64,000 nucleotides of DNA from DAITBA01 sp036824005. GTDB lineage: Bacteria > Pseudomonadota > Gammaproteobacteria > Burkholderiales > Rhodocyclaceae. Positions 54,644 through 63,955 of this stretch are shown one piece after another. The notes beneath the pieces were generated by a model. It saw nothing but the letters and a program-made list of their open reading frames with translations. It did no database searches and was not told the DNA's origin. Numbering within the stretch: the stretch's first letter is position 1; each line of letters opens with the position of its first letter. Position numbers and translations under genes: made by a program. The stretch covers positions 72,044 to 136,043 of the forward strand of contig DAITBA010000012.1 in assembly GCA_036824005.1 (NCBI GenBank). Direction: 5' to 3'.

Positions 54644-57600
54644 TTCGTTCCCTCCTCCTTCCTCGCCGTCGCCGCAGCCTGAACCTTCTCCACCTTGGGA
54701 TCCTCCCAGTTGCCGGTCACGGCATACTCGTAGGAGAAAATCTGCTCCAGCGGATCGCGCAGCACCTTCTGCGCCACCAGCGTCGCCAGGCCCGCCACCG
54801 GGTTGGCCAGGGCGACGCCCACGGCAGCAGTCTCCGACAAGGTAGGCTGGACGCGCACGCGCAGGTTCTGGGTTTCGCCGGCGAGATCGACGTCACCGCT
54901 CATTCGAATCTTGGCCGATGGTCCCTGGATTTGCAAATTCTCCGTCGCCATGACGCCGCGCGCCACCTTCACTTCGCCGGCGATGGTGTCGAAGGCGAAA
55001 CCTTCGCTGAACACGTCGCGGAAGTCGAGCGAGATGCGCCGCGGCAGCGATTGCAGGCTCATGATGCCAAGAAGGCGACCGACACCCGGCTCCAGCTTGG
55101 CGAACTGCCCCTGGCCGGCGTCCAGCGACATGGTGCCGCTCAGAGTCGGATAGTGGATGCTGGTGGGCGGGCCGTTCCACGACACGCTGCCCTCCAGTTT
55201 CGCCCGGCCGCGCCGCACCGCGTCCGGATAGCCCAGCCGTTCGAGGAGTTTGCCGGCGTTCGCCGTCTCGAGCTTGAAGTTGAGCCGGGTGTCGGGCGCC
55301 GCCGGCGAAGGTCGCCACTGTCCGTCGCCGGTCAGCGTACCGTCGGGGCTGCCCAGGGACAGCTTCTCGATCTGCCAGGTGTTGGCGCGATTGGTGGCGA
55401 GCAAGTCCAGACGGCCCAGCGCCTTGCCGCGCAGCACGAAGTTGTCCACGGTCACGTCCAGCCCCGGCAGCTCGCGCAGCGGCTCCTCGACGCTGCTGCT
55501 GTCGGCGCTCTTCGCCTCGACGAGCGAAAACTGCTTCAGCCGCGCCTGCAACCGGCCCGCACCCTGGCTGCGCCAGAGCACGTCGCCCGCCACCTCCTTG
55601 CCGCTCAGCTGCGCCTGCCAGGTGTCGTCGTGCTGCGTGGCTTTCAAGCTCAGATCGGTGAACTGGCGGCCGAAGGCGGTCAGCTCGTCCACATGCAGGG
55701 TCGCCGCCGTCACGGGCACCGGCGTGCCGGCCCCGTCGCCACGCAGCACCCGCCGCCACTGATCGTAGTCGAACTTGCGCAGGTTCGCGCCCAGCACAAC
55801 GCCGCGCTCGGGTAGCGGCGGCGCATCGGGCAGGCCGATGGCGCCGCGCTCGATGCTCGTCCTCTGTCCCTGGTGGCGCCGAACCAGCTGCCCCGCAAGG
55901 ATGCGGCCCAGACTGAAGCGCAGCACATCGCGCGCTTCGCCCTCGCGGAGCACCGTGCCCTCCGGTGCCGGCAGCTTCTCGATGCGCAGCGGCAGCGCGT
56001 CGGCGCCGGTCTTGTTCAGCGGCTCGGGCAGACTGGAGGCGATGCCCTGCAGGTTGGACTCGACGGTCAGCCCGGCGCTCTTGCCGCGCACCAGCAGCGT
56101 GCCGCGCCAGGACGTGCTGCCGCTCAGATGGTCGAGCAGCGCCACGTCATACTGGCGCCGCAGCGCGGCAATCGACGCGCCGCCCTGAGCAGTGATGGTG
56201 ATGCCGCCCTCGGGCCGCGTGGCGACGTTGATGCTGGTCGGCGCGCCGAGCATGGACGCGCTGGCGTTGCGCACCGTCACTGCCTTCTCGGTGAAGCGCA
56301 GCTGGCCGTTCACGTCGGTGAGCGGCGGCGTCGCCTCGTCGATGACGATGCGGTTGTTGACGAACGCATAGTCCCCCTCCACCACCGACTTGTCGATGTG
56401 GCTGAGCGGGATGGTCAGCTGGATTTGCAGGTTGCCGTTGCCCTGCACCTGCAGACCCTCTGTGAAGCGTTCGATCCAGTCGGCGACGGGGCTGGTGTCC
56501 ACGAAGCGCAGGAATTCCGCCGTCGGGCCGGCGGCCTTGCCCTTGACCTTGAGCACCGGCTCGTCGGCGCCGAGATCGGGGATCTCCGCCCGCGCCCCCG
56601 CCAGCGCGACGCCGTAGATGCTGCCGGTTTTCGCCTGGATCACCATGCGGCTCGCCTCGAACTGCAGATCGGCGTTGATTCCCGTGATCTCCGGCCAGCC
56701 GGGACCGTAGCGCAGCGTGGCGCCGTTCGCCCGGGTGGTCACCTGGAATATGCCGTCGCGATTACCTGGAAAGGGAAACTTCTTGAGATCGCCCTTGAGC
56801 TTAAGCCGCGCGTCGTCCGCCTTGCCACCAACGATGGCGGCGCGCAGCCAGTCGCGCGTTTCCGGATAGACAACGTGCGGCAGATAGCGCCAGACGGCGT
56901 TGGCTTCGGCGCGGGTCAGGCGCGCCGTGAGATCGATTTCGCCGGGCTCGCCGGCCTTGCCGCGGTAGCGGCCGGAGGCGGTGCCGGCGGCATCCTTGTT
57001 GTTGAAGGCAAGGTTCTGCAACTGCACCTCGGCGACGCCGCGCTCGATGCTCCAGCTCGCCTGGGCCGTGAGCTGGTCGAACGCGAGCTGGGGATCGTGC
57101 AGGATCTTCGGCAGATCGAGCTGGGCGTTGCGGCTGTTCAGGGTTAACGCGCCGAGCTTCTCGCTCGCCTCGATGTTGCCGCTCATGCCGGCGAAACCGG
57201 GCACGGTGCCGACCGCGCGCATGCCGAGATTCTCGAACCGGGCGCGCACGCTGTAGCCCTTGAGCATCGGCTCGTCACCGCCTTCCTCGACGCTCCAGCT
57301 CAGGCGCAGATCGGCGAGCCGGCCGCGCGGCGCGTAGTCGACGAGGCCCTTGCGCGTCGCCTCGGGCAGAGGCAGATGGGCTACAAGGCGGCTCAGCCCA
57401 TCCAGGTCCAGAGCGTTCGCCGTCACCTCGCCGCGCGCCGGCTTGCGCCCCTGGCCCGGCGCGTAGCGCACGAACAGGTCGGTGGGCTCGACGCGCATGC
57501 CGTCGCGCGTTTCCAGTGTCAGCTTGCGGGCGCTCGCATCGATGCCGGCCGGCGGCAGGCGCAATGCCAGCCGGCCGTTGAGCTGCGCCAGTTCCAGCAT

Positions 57601-58548
57601 CGGCAACTCGGGCTGCAGCCGCACGTGCACCTCGCGCAGGGCAAGATCGGCGGTCGCGGATTGCAGCCGCCCCTCGTCCACCTCCAGCCACAGGCGCAGC
57701 CCGCCGGAGCCTTGCGGCAACTCGACGGGATAGTCGATCCACGTGCGCCACACGGCAAGATCGGCATGGTCCAGCGCTAGATAGGCCTCGCCGCGCCAGT
57801 CCTGCAGATTGTCCAGATGGCGACCGCGGAAATCGCCGCGCACGTCCACGGGCGTGGCCATCTCGCGCGGCGGCTCCGCCGTCAGGCCGAAGCTGTGGCG
57901 TGCGCCCGAGTTCTCGAGAAGAAAGTTCAGATGCCTCAGCTCCAGCAGCGGCGCGCCGCGCTGCGCGTCCTGCCACTGAATGGTGGCATCGCGGATGACG
58001 ACGCTGCCCTGGGCCAGCAGCCAGTCGGAGAAACCGCCGCCTTCCTGCTCGGCATTGAGCTGGATGCCGGCGACGAAGATGCGCCCGTCCGCCTCACGCC
58101 GGATGGCAAGCGTCGGGGCGTTGATCTCCAGCCGGTTCAGGCGCAGCTGCCCGTGCAGCAGCGTGCGCCATGACAATTCCGTATCCACGTTGTCGAAGGC
58201 GAGCGCCGGCCGGCCGGCGGCGTCGTGGACCTGCAACTGGTGCAACGCGAGCGTCGGCCGCAGCCCGTTCCACTGGGCGTCGATGCTGCCGATCGTCACC
58301 TTCAGGCCGATGCCGGTCGACATCATCTGCGCGATGGTCTCGCGGTAGCTCTCGATCTGCGGCAGGACGACGTAGCGCAGGCCGAGGATCGCCGCGGCGG
58401 CGATGAAATAGACGATGGTCACACCCCACAGCAGGGCGCGCCACAGGCGGCGGGGAACGTGGCCGATCAGGCGTCGCAGCGGCAGCGGTTCGGCCGTCGG
58501 CTCAGGCATCTGGTCTGGCTGCGGTTCGCGGATCGCGCATTGTTGCAT
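54640..58548 (-). CDS. yhdP: AsmA/YhdP-family envelope protein
   Basis: This 1302-residue protein has one N-terminal membrane segment (residues about 39-60, WGVTIVYFIAAAAILGL). A long periplasmic body rich in beta-strands follows (the DUF3971 region) and ends in the AsmA_2 part with LLGIMSLQSLPRRISLDFRDVFSEGFAFDTIAGEV. Proteins of this type form hydrophobic grooves that carry phospholipids between the membranes. The start is one of several: ATG 58548 is used, TTG 58554 and ATG 58509 are alternatives. It is 171 bases from divergent glnE, as expected in this lineage. Confidence 0.93.
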   Translation of the reverse strand: MQQCAIREPQPDQMPEPTAEPLPLRRLIGHVPRRLWRALLWGVTIVYFIAAAAILGLRYVVLPQIESYRETIAQMMSTGIGLKVTIGSIDAQWNGLRPTLALHQLQVHDAAGRPALAFDNVDTELSWRTLLHGQLRLNRLEINAPTLAIRREADGRIFVAGIQLNAEQEGGGFSDWLLAQGSVVIRDATIQWQDAQRGAPLLELRHLNFLLENSGARHSFGLTAEPPREMATPVDVRGDFRGRHLDNLQDWRGEAYLALDHADLAVWRTWIDYPVELPQGSGGLRLWLEVDEGRLQSATADLALREVHVRLQPELPMLELAQLNGRLALRLPPAGIDASARKLTLETRDGMRVEPTDLFVRYAPGQGRKPARGEVTANALDLDGLSRLVAHLPLPEATRKGLVDYAPRGRLADLRLSWSVEEGGDEPMLKGYSVRARFENLGMRAVGTVPGFAGMSGNIEASEKLGALTLNSRNAQLDLPKILHDPQLAFDQLTAQASWSIERGVAEVQLQNLAFNNKDAAGTASGRYRGKAGEPGEIDLTARLTRAEANAVWRYLPHVVYPETRDWLRAAIVGGKADDARLKLKGDLKKFPFPGNRDGIFQVTTRANGATLRYGPGWPEITGINADLQFEASRMVIQAKTGSIYGVALAGARAEIPDLGADEPVLKVKGKAAGPTAEFLRFVDTSPVADWIERFTEGLQVQGNGNLQIQLTIPLSHIDKSVVEGDYAFVNNRIVIDEATPPLTDVNGQLRFTEKAVTVRNASASMLGAPTSINVATRPEGGITITAQGGASIAALRRQYDVALLDHLSGSTSWRGTLLVRGKSAGLTVESNLQGIASSLPEPLNKTGADALPLRIEKLPAPEGTVLREGEARDVLRFSLGRILAGQLVRRHQGQRTSIERGAIGLPDAPPLPERGVVLGANLRKFDYDQWRRVLRGDGAGTPVPVTAATLHVDELTAFGRQFTDLSLKATQHDDTWQAQLSGKEVAGDVLWRSQGAGRLQARLKQFSLVEAKSADSSSVEEPLRELPGLDVTVDNFVLRGKALGRLDLLATNRANTWQIEKLSLGSPDGTLTGDGQWRPSPAAPDTRLNFKLETANAGKLLERLGYPDAVRRGRAKLEGSVSWNGPPTSIHYPTLSGTMSLDAGQGQFAKLEPGVGRLLGIMSLQSLPRRISLDFRDVFSEGFAFDTIAGEVKVARGVMATENLQIQGPSAKIRMSGDVDLAGETQNLRVRVQPTLSETAAVGVALANPVAGLATLVAQKVLRDPLEQIFSYEYAVTGNWEDPKVEKVQAAATARKEEGTN

Positions 58549-58719
58549 CAACAAGAGACAGTTTCCGCCCCGCGGTGTTCCGGGCGGCGAAGCGTTTAGA
58601 ATGAAGCCAACATTGGTCGGAGCGCAGACGGCGGTATGCGCCGCGCGCCGTCCCTGCAGGACCTAGGCACCCGCCATGATGGGGATTTGCATCATTTTAC
58701 CCTTTAACTTTCCGCCGCC

Positions 58720-61428
58720 ATGAATCACGCCGCGACGAAGGCTGACGATCCCCGGTCAACGCTCGACCAGGTGCAAGGGTTGAGCCGCTTTCTCCATCGT
58801 CTGCTGGAGAGCCGCCCCGGGCTGCGTGAGGAGGTCGAGGCGAGCCTGCACCAGCCGCTGTCGGCCGAGACCATGCGCGCCTGGCTGGCGTGCCAGGGCT
58901 GCGACGAGAACACCCTCAAGACGGCGCTGCGCCGCCTGCGCGCGCGCGTCATGGCCCAGGTCGCCGCGCGCGATCTGGCCGGGCTGGCGAGCCTGGCCGA
59001 GGTCACCGAAACCATGACGCTGCTCGCCGAGGTGGCGATGGATACGGCGCTGCCCATCCTGCGCGCCGGTCTCGTCGCCCGCCACGGCGAACCGCGCAAC
59101 GCCCGTGGCGAGGCACAGGAGTTCATCGTCATCGGCATGGGCAAGCTGGGCGGGCGCGAACTCAACGTTTCCTCCGACATCGACCTGATCTTCGTCTATC
59201 CCGAAGAGGGCGACACCGACGGCGGCGCGCCCATCAGCAACTTCGAGTTCTTCACGCGCCTTGGCCGGCGGCTGATCGAAGCACTCGGCGAGCCGACCGG
59301 TGACGGCCAGGTGTTTCGCGTGGACATGCGCCTGCGCCCGAACGGCGATTCCGGTCCGCTGGCGGTGAGTCTCGATATGCTGGAAAACTACTTCATCACC
59401 CAGGGCCGGGAGTGGGAGCGCTATGCCTGGATCAAGGCGCGGGTGCTGACACCGGCGCTACCCGGCAGACATCTCGACGAGCTGACGCGCATCGCCCGGC
59501 CCTTCGTCTTCCGCAAGTACCTGGACTACGGCGCCTTCAATGCCATGCGCGAGCTGCACGCGCAGATCCGGCGCGAAGTGGCGCGGCGCGACATGGCCAA
59601 CAATGTCAAGCTCGGTCCCGGCGGCATCCGCGAGATCGAGTTCATCGCCCAGGTGTTCCAGTTGATCCGCGGCGGCCGCGAGCCGGCCCTGCAGGTCAAG
59701 CCGACCCTGGGCGTGCTGAAGCTGCTCGACGGCCGCCATGTCATGCCCCACGGCGCGGTGGCCGAGCTGTCCGCCGCCTACGACTTCCTGCGCCGGCTGG
59801 AGCACCGCCTGCAGTATCTCGACGACGCCCAGACCCACACCCTGCCGGACAAACCCGGGGACCAGGCCATCATCGCCCGCAGCATGGGCTTCGGCGCCTA
59901 CGAGGCGTTGCTGGAGGAACTGGACGATCACCGCGGCAACGTCGCGCGCCAGTTCGAAGCGGTGTTCGCCGACCCCAATGCGCCCCGCCACCAGCTCACC
60001 GCCGTGTGGAACGGCGCCGGCGGCGGCGAGCAGTCCGCTGCCGAGTTCGCCCGGCTCGGCTACCGCGAGCCCGCGGCGGCGGCCGAGCGTCTGGCGGCGG
60101 TGCGCGCCAGCGGCCGCTACCAGCAGATGCCGAGCGCCAGCCGCGCCCGCTTCGACGCGCTGGTGCCGCGGGTGATCGAGGCGGCGGCGGAAACGCCCAC
60201 GCCCGACGCCACGCTCGCCCGCTATCTCGATCTGCTGGAGGCCATCAGCCGCCGCGCCGCCTACCTCGCCCTGCTCGAGCAGTATCCCGAGGCGCTGAAA
60301 AAGGTGGCGCAACTGGTCGGCTCGTCGAGCTGGGCGGCGCAGTACGTGACGCGCCATCCGCTGCTGCTGGACGAGCTGCTCGATACCCGCGTCCTGGAAG
60401 CAGCGCCGGACTGGCAGAGCTTCCGCGCCGAACTCCGCCATCAGCTCGACGACATCGAGCCGGACACCGAGCGTCAGATGGACATGCTGCGCGAGGCGCA
60501 CCACGCCCAGGTATTCCGCCTGCTGACCCAGGACCTGTCCGGTTTGCTGACGGTGGAGAAGCTCGCCGACCATCTCTCCGAGCTTGCCGACATCATGCTC
60601 GATCTGGTCATCCGGCTCGCCTGGCGCAAGCTGCTCAAGCGCCACCGCGACGAGCCGCGCTTCGCCGTCATCAGCTACGGCAAGCTGGGCGGCAAGGAGC
60701 TGGGCTACGCCTCCGATCTGGACATCATCTTTCTCTACGACGACGACGCGCCCGAGGCGCCGGAGATCTACGCCCGGCTCGCCCAGCGCATCCTCACCTG
60801 GCTGTCCAGCCACACCCCGGCGGGCATCCTGTTCGAGACCGACACGCGCCTGCGGCCCAACGGCGAGGCCGGCCTGCTGGTGAGTTCCCTGGAGGCCTAC
60901 CGCAAATACCAGAAGGAAGCGGCCTGGGTGTGGGAGCACCAGGCGCTCACCCGCGCCCGCTACAGCGCCGGCGACCAGGCCATCGGCGAGGAATTCGAGA
61001 AGGTGCGCATCGAGGTGCTGCGCCAACCGCGCGAGCTTGCCCGCCTGAAGGAGGAGGTGCTGTCCATGCGCCAGCGCATGCGCGACGCCCACGCCAACCG
61101 TGGCGAGCTGTTCGACCTCAAGCACGACCGCGGCGGCCTGATCGATGTCGAGTTCATCGTCCAGTACCTGGTGCTGGGCCACGCCCACGCCCACGCCGAA
61201 CTCACCCGCAACCTCGGCAACATCGCCCTGCTGCGCATCGCCGCCACCCTGGGCCTGATCCCCGCCGACCTCGCCGAGCATGTGCGCGACGCCTACCGCG
61301 AATACCGCCGCCTGCAGCACGGCCTGCGATTGAACAACGCCCGCTATGCGCGCGTGGAGCCGGCGGAGGTGGCGGCGATGCGGGAGGCGGTGGAGCAGTT
61401 GTGGGGGGTGGTGTTTGGGGAGGGGTAG
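58720..61428 (+). CDS. glnE: Bifunctional glutamine synthetase adenylyltransferase/deadenylase GlnE
   Basis: This 902-residue protein contains two nucleotidyltransferase domains. The first has GMGKLGGRELNVSSDIDLIFVY, the second SYGKLGGKELGYASDLDIIFLYDD, each followed by a helical bundle. The first removes AMP from glutamine synthetase and the second adds it, under control of PII protein. The 3' end (61145-61428) is duplicated at 62336-62616. The intact gene ends at 61428, so the duplication did not disrupt it. Confidence 0.97.
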   Translation: MNHAATKADDPRSTLDQVQGLSRFLHRLLESRPGLREEVEASLHQPLSAETMRAWLACQGCDENTLKTALRRLRARVMAQVAARDLAGLASLAEVTETMTLLAEVAMDTALPILRAGLVARHGEPRNARGEAQEFIVIGMGKLGGRELNVSSDIDLIFVYPEEGDTDGGAPISNFEFFTRLGRRLIEALGEPTGDGQVFRVDMRLRPNGDSGPLAVSLDMLENYFITQGREWERYAWIKARVLTPALPGRHLDELTRIARPFVFRKYLDYGAFNAMRELHAQIRREVARRDMANNVKLGPGGIREIEFIAQVFQLIRGGREPALQVKPTLGVLKLLDGRHVMPHGAVAELSAAYDFLRRLEHRLQYLDDAQTHTLPDKPGDQAIIARSMGFGAYEALLEELDDHRGNVARQFEAVFADPNAPRHQLTAVWNGAGGGEQSAAEFARLGYREPAAAAERLAAVRASGRYQQMPSASRARFDALVPRVIEAAAETPTPDATLARYLDLLEAISRRAAYLALLEQYPEALKKVAQLVGSSSWAAQYVTRHPLLLDELLDTRVLEAAPDWQSFRAELRHQLDDIEPDTERQMDMLREAHHAQVFRLLTQDLSGLLTVEKLADHLSELADIMLDLVIRLAWRKLLKRHRDEPRFAVISYGKLGGKELGYASDLDIIFLYDDDAPEAPEIYARLAQRILTWLSSHTPAGILFETDTRLRPNGEAGLLVSSLEAYRKYQKEAAWVWEHQALTRARYSAGDQAIGEEFEKVRIEVLRQPRELARLKEEVLSMRQRMRDAHANRGELFDLKHDRGGLIDVEFIVQYLVLGHAHAHAELTRNLGNIALLRIAATLGLIPADLAEHVRDAYREYRRLQHGLRLNNARYARVEPAEVAAMREAVEQLWGVVFGEG

Positions 61429-61471
61429 CGCGGGCAGGCCTGCGACTTGCCCTGCGCTCTATGCCAATGGA

Positions 61472-61499
61472 TTGACACGCGCCAGCACACGCTTACAAT
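61472..61499 (+). promoter_or_regulatory. Sigma-70 promoter upstream of the DUF4160/DUF2442 pair
   Basis: TTGACA (61472-61477) and TACAAT (61494-61499) are separated by 16 bases and match consensus at 11 of 12 positions. The site is 140 bases upstream of the DUF4160 ATG, leaving a long leader. No other strong site is seen in this 210-base gap after glnE. Confidence 0.7.
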
Positions 61500-61638
61500 G
61501 CCACTAACGGCCGCCGGATTGGGACGTTCACTCAACAAGGTTGGTCTGCGATCATGGCGTTACACACACGCCCAATGCTTTCCGGTAGGGGGACAGGCGC
61601 TAATCGGTAGCAACGGGAAGCTTCGGGAAAGAATATCG

Positions 61639-61875
61639 ATGCCCACAGTCTTGCGCCTCGGAGCATATCGGTTTTTCTTCTACGCAAGTGATCGCGATGA
61701 GCCGCCGCACATTCACGTCGAGCGCGAGGACAGTATCGCCAAATTTTGGCTCGATCCGGTCCGGCTGCAGAGCAGCGGCGGTCTGTCGCGAGTGGAGATC
61801 GGCCGGATTGAGAAGCTCGTAAGCAAGCACCAGTCGGATTTGATGGAGGCCTGGAATGAGTACTTCCGCGGTTGA
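61639..61875 (+). CDS. DUF4160 protein (toxin-antitoxin-like partner)
   Basis: This 78-residue protein begins at the ATG at 61639 with PTVLRLGAYRFFFYASDRDEPPHIHVER, the compact family core. DSIAKFWLDPVRLQSSGG follows, and the protein ends in an acidic helix. The PPHIHV motif is typical. The next gene (DUF2442) overlaps it by 20 bases, a pairing seen repeatedly in bacterial genomes and often proposed as a toxin-antitoxin or regulatory unit, without a settled mechanism. The module is flanked by a glnE 3'-end duplication. Confidence 0.85.
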   Translation: MPTVLRLGAYRFFFYASDRDEPPHIHVEREDSIAKFWLDPVRLQSSGGLSRVEIGRIEKLVSKHQSDLMEAWNEYFRG

Positions 61876-62221
61876 AATCGAGATCCCTCTCGCTCAAGCC
61901 GTGAGGGTCACCCAGGATACCCTGCACGTCGATCTGGCCGACGGACGAACGATCTCCGTGCCGCTCGCGTGGTATCCGCGGCTGCTGCACGCTACACCCG
62001 ACGAACGAAAGAACTGGCGCCTGATTGGCATGGGCCGAGGCATCCACTGGGAAGCCATCGATGAAGACGTCAGCGTGGAAGGCCTCCTGGCCGGGAGAGC
62101 ATCCGGAGAGAGTCAAACATCCTTCAAGAAGTGGCTGGACTCCCGGTCGCCCCGCCCTGCCCCGCGGCCTGCCCCCCGCTCGGCCGGGCGCGTGAAAGCC
62201 GCGGCGCGTCGGTCCACTTGA
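61856..62221 (+). CDS. DUF2442 protein (partner of DUF4160)
   Basis: The protein has 121 residues. The DUF2442 core is at 16-82: DLADGRTISVPLAWYPRLLHATPDERKNW, then GRGIHWEAIDEDVSVEGLLAGR. It is followed by a low-complexity Pro-Ala-Arg tail (about residues 100-118) not usual for the family. It is co-translated with DUF4160. The tail may come from fusion with local sequence at the insertion junction. Confidence 0.85.
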   Translation: MSTSAVEIEIPLAQAVRVTQDTLHVDLADGRTISVPLAWYPRLLHATPDERKNWRLIGMGRGIHWEAIDEDVSVEGLLAGRASGESQTSFKKWLDSRSPRPAPRPAPRSAGRVKAAARRST

Positions 62222-62335
62222 GTTTCGCTGGCCGATCAAGCCAAACGCCGAAGTTATGCGACTGTTGGCAGCGTCACAAAGTCTAGGGTTCGGCTTTCCT
62301 TATTACCGTAGAACACTCGACCTGGCCCCTTTCCC

Positions 62336-62616
62336 ATGTCGAATTCATCGTCCAGTACTTGGTGCTGGGCCACGCCCACGCCGAACTCACCCGCAACCTC
62401 GGCAACATCATCGCCCTGCTGCGCATCGCCGCCACCCTGGGCCTGATCCCTGCCGACCTCGCCGAGCGCGTGCGCGACGCCTACCGCGAATACCGCCGCC
62501 TGCAACACGGCCTGCGATTGAACAACGCCCGCTATGCGCGCGTCGAGCCGGCGGAGGTGGCGGCGATGCGGGAGGCGGTGGAGCAGTTGTGGGGGGTGGT
62601 GTTTGGGGAGGGGTAG
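62336..62616 (+). pseudogene. Second copy of the glnE 3' end
   Basis: This segment repeats 61145-61428 almost base for base. Relative to glnE it lacks six bases (one GCCCAC unit, HAHAHAEL to HAHAEL), gains three (GNIALL to GNIIALL) and has a few substitutions, which explains 281 against 284 bases. It keeps the glnE stop. There is no upstream glnE sequence and no start of its own with a ribosome site, so it is a non-functional gene end. Confidence 0.92.
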
Positions 62617-62782
62617 GGGGTAAGGGCTACGCGGTACGACTGCGCGTCGCCCTCGTCGGCCATGTGGCCGATTGCGTGCGTCTATGACAAGTGCTAGGTT
62701 TAGCATCGTCGATTTCGATGGCATGCGTGGAAGGATTGGCCTGGCATGCAAGCCGTGCCGGTGACAGACACCCCTGCAATGA

Positions 62783-62968
62783 TTGGCGCCTGGCCCCATC
62801 TTGCCCTGCGAGGTGTTGGTGCGTAACGACGATCGGCACGCTCAACTACGCGCCAAGGCGAAGCAGGCCGGCGCCACCTGGGACCCGACGGCGAAACTGT
62901 GGCGCATGTCCCGCTCGGCAGCCAAGGCATGCGGACTCGCGGAACGGATAGTGAGCAAAAAGGGATAG
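62783..62968 (+). CDS. Small conserved-type hypothetical protein
   Basis: The open frame has up to 61 codons. It contains AKQAGATWDPTAKLWRMSRSAAKACGLAERIV, which follows a pattern seen in small bacterial proteins (K-A-G-x-W-D-P-x-x-K-x-W...G-L-x-x-R-I). The start is uncertain: TTG 62783, GTG 62813 or GTG 62819. No ribosome site stands out. Such proteins often lie near mobile or toxin-antitoxin genes, as here. It may itself be a fragment. Confidence 0.4.
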   Translation: MAPGPILPCEVLVRNDDRHAQLRAKAKQAGATWDPTAKLWRMSRSAAKACGLAERIVSKKG

Positions 62969-63016
62969 ATATGGATATATCCAGCTATGGACAGTTGTTT
63001 CCACTATTGGCAACAA

Positions 63017-63042
63017 ATGGCTAGATGTAGGCATTTAGCCAT
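63017..63042. repeat. Seven-base inverted repeat left of the cassette boundary
   Basis: ATGGCTA (63017-63023) and TAGCCAT (63036-63042) form a hairpin with a 12-base loop, 14 bases before the GTTAGGC core. It could be part of a decayed attC or an attI-like region. A separate 12-base palindrome TGGATATATCCA lies at 62972-62983. Confidence 0.35.
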
Positions 63043-63056
63043 GCAGTTCACTTCAT

Positions 63057-63063
63057 GTTAGGC
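63057..63063 (+). other. Integron core site GTTAGGC, left end of cassette
   Basis: GTTAGGC fits the GTTRRRY core where integron integrases cut. The following gene starts 10 bases later and ends in an attC, so this core probably marks the left border of the cassette. No matching inverse core (RYYYAAC) was found in the preceding 100 bases. Confidence 0.6.
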
Positions 63064-63072
63064 CAATGACAT

Positions 63073-63891
63073 ATGGGAATCCTCGGTCACCCTCAAGGCT
63101 TGTTTGAACTCCACAGCAGCGACTCATGCGTGGGCTCAATGTTGAGCAAAGGTGATGTCGTTGAAATTCTCGGCGTAACCGAGAGTGACGTTCAATCAGT
63201 TCCTTTCAAGAACTGGAACGGCATCGAGGCCATTGACGAACGGGAACTTCAAAAACTCTGGTACGCCAGCGCCATACCGAATTCACCACCTGCCAAGATT
63301 GGGAATGCGAGCATAAGCCTTGATGAAATGATTCTCGTGAAATTGATCGAGCTTGCGTATCCGAACGCCATCGTCGAGCATCAAGTGCCTTGGGGAAGGC
63401 GGCGCGTCGACCTAAAGGTTTCGGTTGATGGTGTTTCAAAACTCGTCGAATTTCATGGCCCAAGTCATTTCGCGCCGTCGCGCTACAACTCAAGCCCTGA
63501 ACATCCCTCAATACGCAAGGCGGAAGTCGAAAACCACTTTGGTATGGAGTGCGTTCTCTGGCCGTACTGGATTCAACGCTGCATCTCGAATGTTCGCGCC
63601 ATATTTGATAACGACGTGAATGGCCTCGGCGTTCTCTGGAGCACGAACGTCCATTTCGGGACTTTTGTTTTTCCTGACTCTGCACAGGTAATTGAGAGCA
63701 TCAACAACAGATTTCGCGCTACGCGCGACGGTGGCTGCGGGTATTTCTACGGCCCAAATACAGAGGACAGGAACAACCCGGAGCATCCTGTAATTAGCCA
63801 AATTCAGCAGGGAAAGAAAAGCATCGAACTCTTGCTGCCTCGCGGCCACAACAACATTGAGCAGTGGGTTCCTCGATGCCTCGTGGCCTAA
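63073..63891 (+). CDS. Integron cassette-encoded protein of unknown function, possible nuclease fold
   Basis: This 272-residue protein is less GC-rich than the rest of the window. Residues about 85-150 read like a restriction-endonuclease-like core: helix DEMILVKLIELAYPNAIVEHQVP, strand RRVDLKV (D113), strand KLVEFHGPSHF (E126, with H128 where Lys is usual), then a helix and MECVLWPYW. This resembles the D...E-x-K scheme of Vsr/DUF559-like nucleases with Lys replaced, so activity is uncertain. An N-terminal HTH-like part (KGDVVEILGVTESDV) may bind DNA. ATG 63073 is used; ATG 63139 is an alternative. The stop codon lies inside the attC inverse core, as in classical gene cassettes. Confidence 0.6.
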   Translation: MGILGHPQGLFELHSSDSCVGSMLSKGDVVEILGVTESDVQSVPFKNWNGIEAIDERELQKLWYASAIPNSPPAKIGNASISLDEMILVKLIELAYPNAIVEHQVPWGRRRVDLKVSVDGVSKLVEFHGPSHFAPSRYNSSPEHPSIRKAEVENHFGMECVLWPYWIQRCISNVRAIFDNDVNGLGVLWSTNVHFGTFVFPDSAQVIESINNRFRATRDGGCGYFYGPNTEDRNNPEHPVISQIQQGKKSIELLLPRGHNNIEQWVPRCLVA

Positions 63892-63955
63892 CACTGCGCT
63901 CCAAGGGACGCTGCGCGATAAAGCCGCGCAGCGCCCCTGAGCTTGGACGTTGAAC
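63886..63955 (+). mobile_element. Integron attC site (59-base element)
   Basis: The inverse core GCCTAAC (63886-63892) and core GTTGAAC (63949-63955) fit RYYYAAC and GTTRRRY. Between them CTCCAAG pairs with CTTGGA, and CGCTGCGCG pairs with CGCGCAGCG exactly around a seven-base loop, the folded arrangement that integron integrases use. The upstream stop codon TAA overlaps the inverse core. The site is 70 bases long. The window ends 45 bases into what should be the next cassette. Confidence 0.85.

Noticed and set aside
59458..61320. Minus-strand frame of 620 codons opposite glnE
   Set aside because: It is antisense to the well-supported GlnE and its composition is typical of a GC-rich shadow.
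62222..62335. attC-like core GTTATGC after DUF2442
   Set aside because: It deviates from GTTRRRY and no inverse core or paired arms were found around it.
62990..63063. Full attC on the left side of the cassette
   Set aside because: Only the GTTAGGC core and a seven-base hairpin are present; TGGCAAC (63008-63014) does not fit the inverse core.
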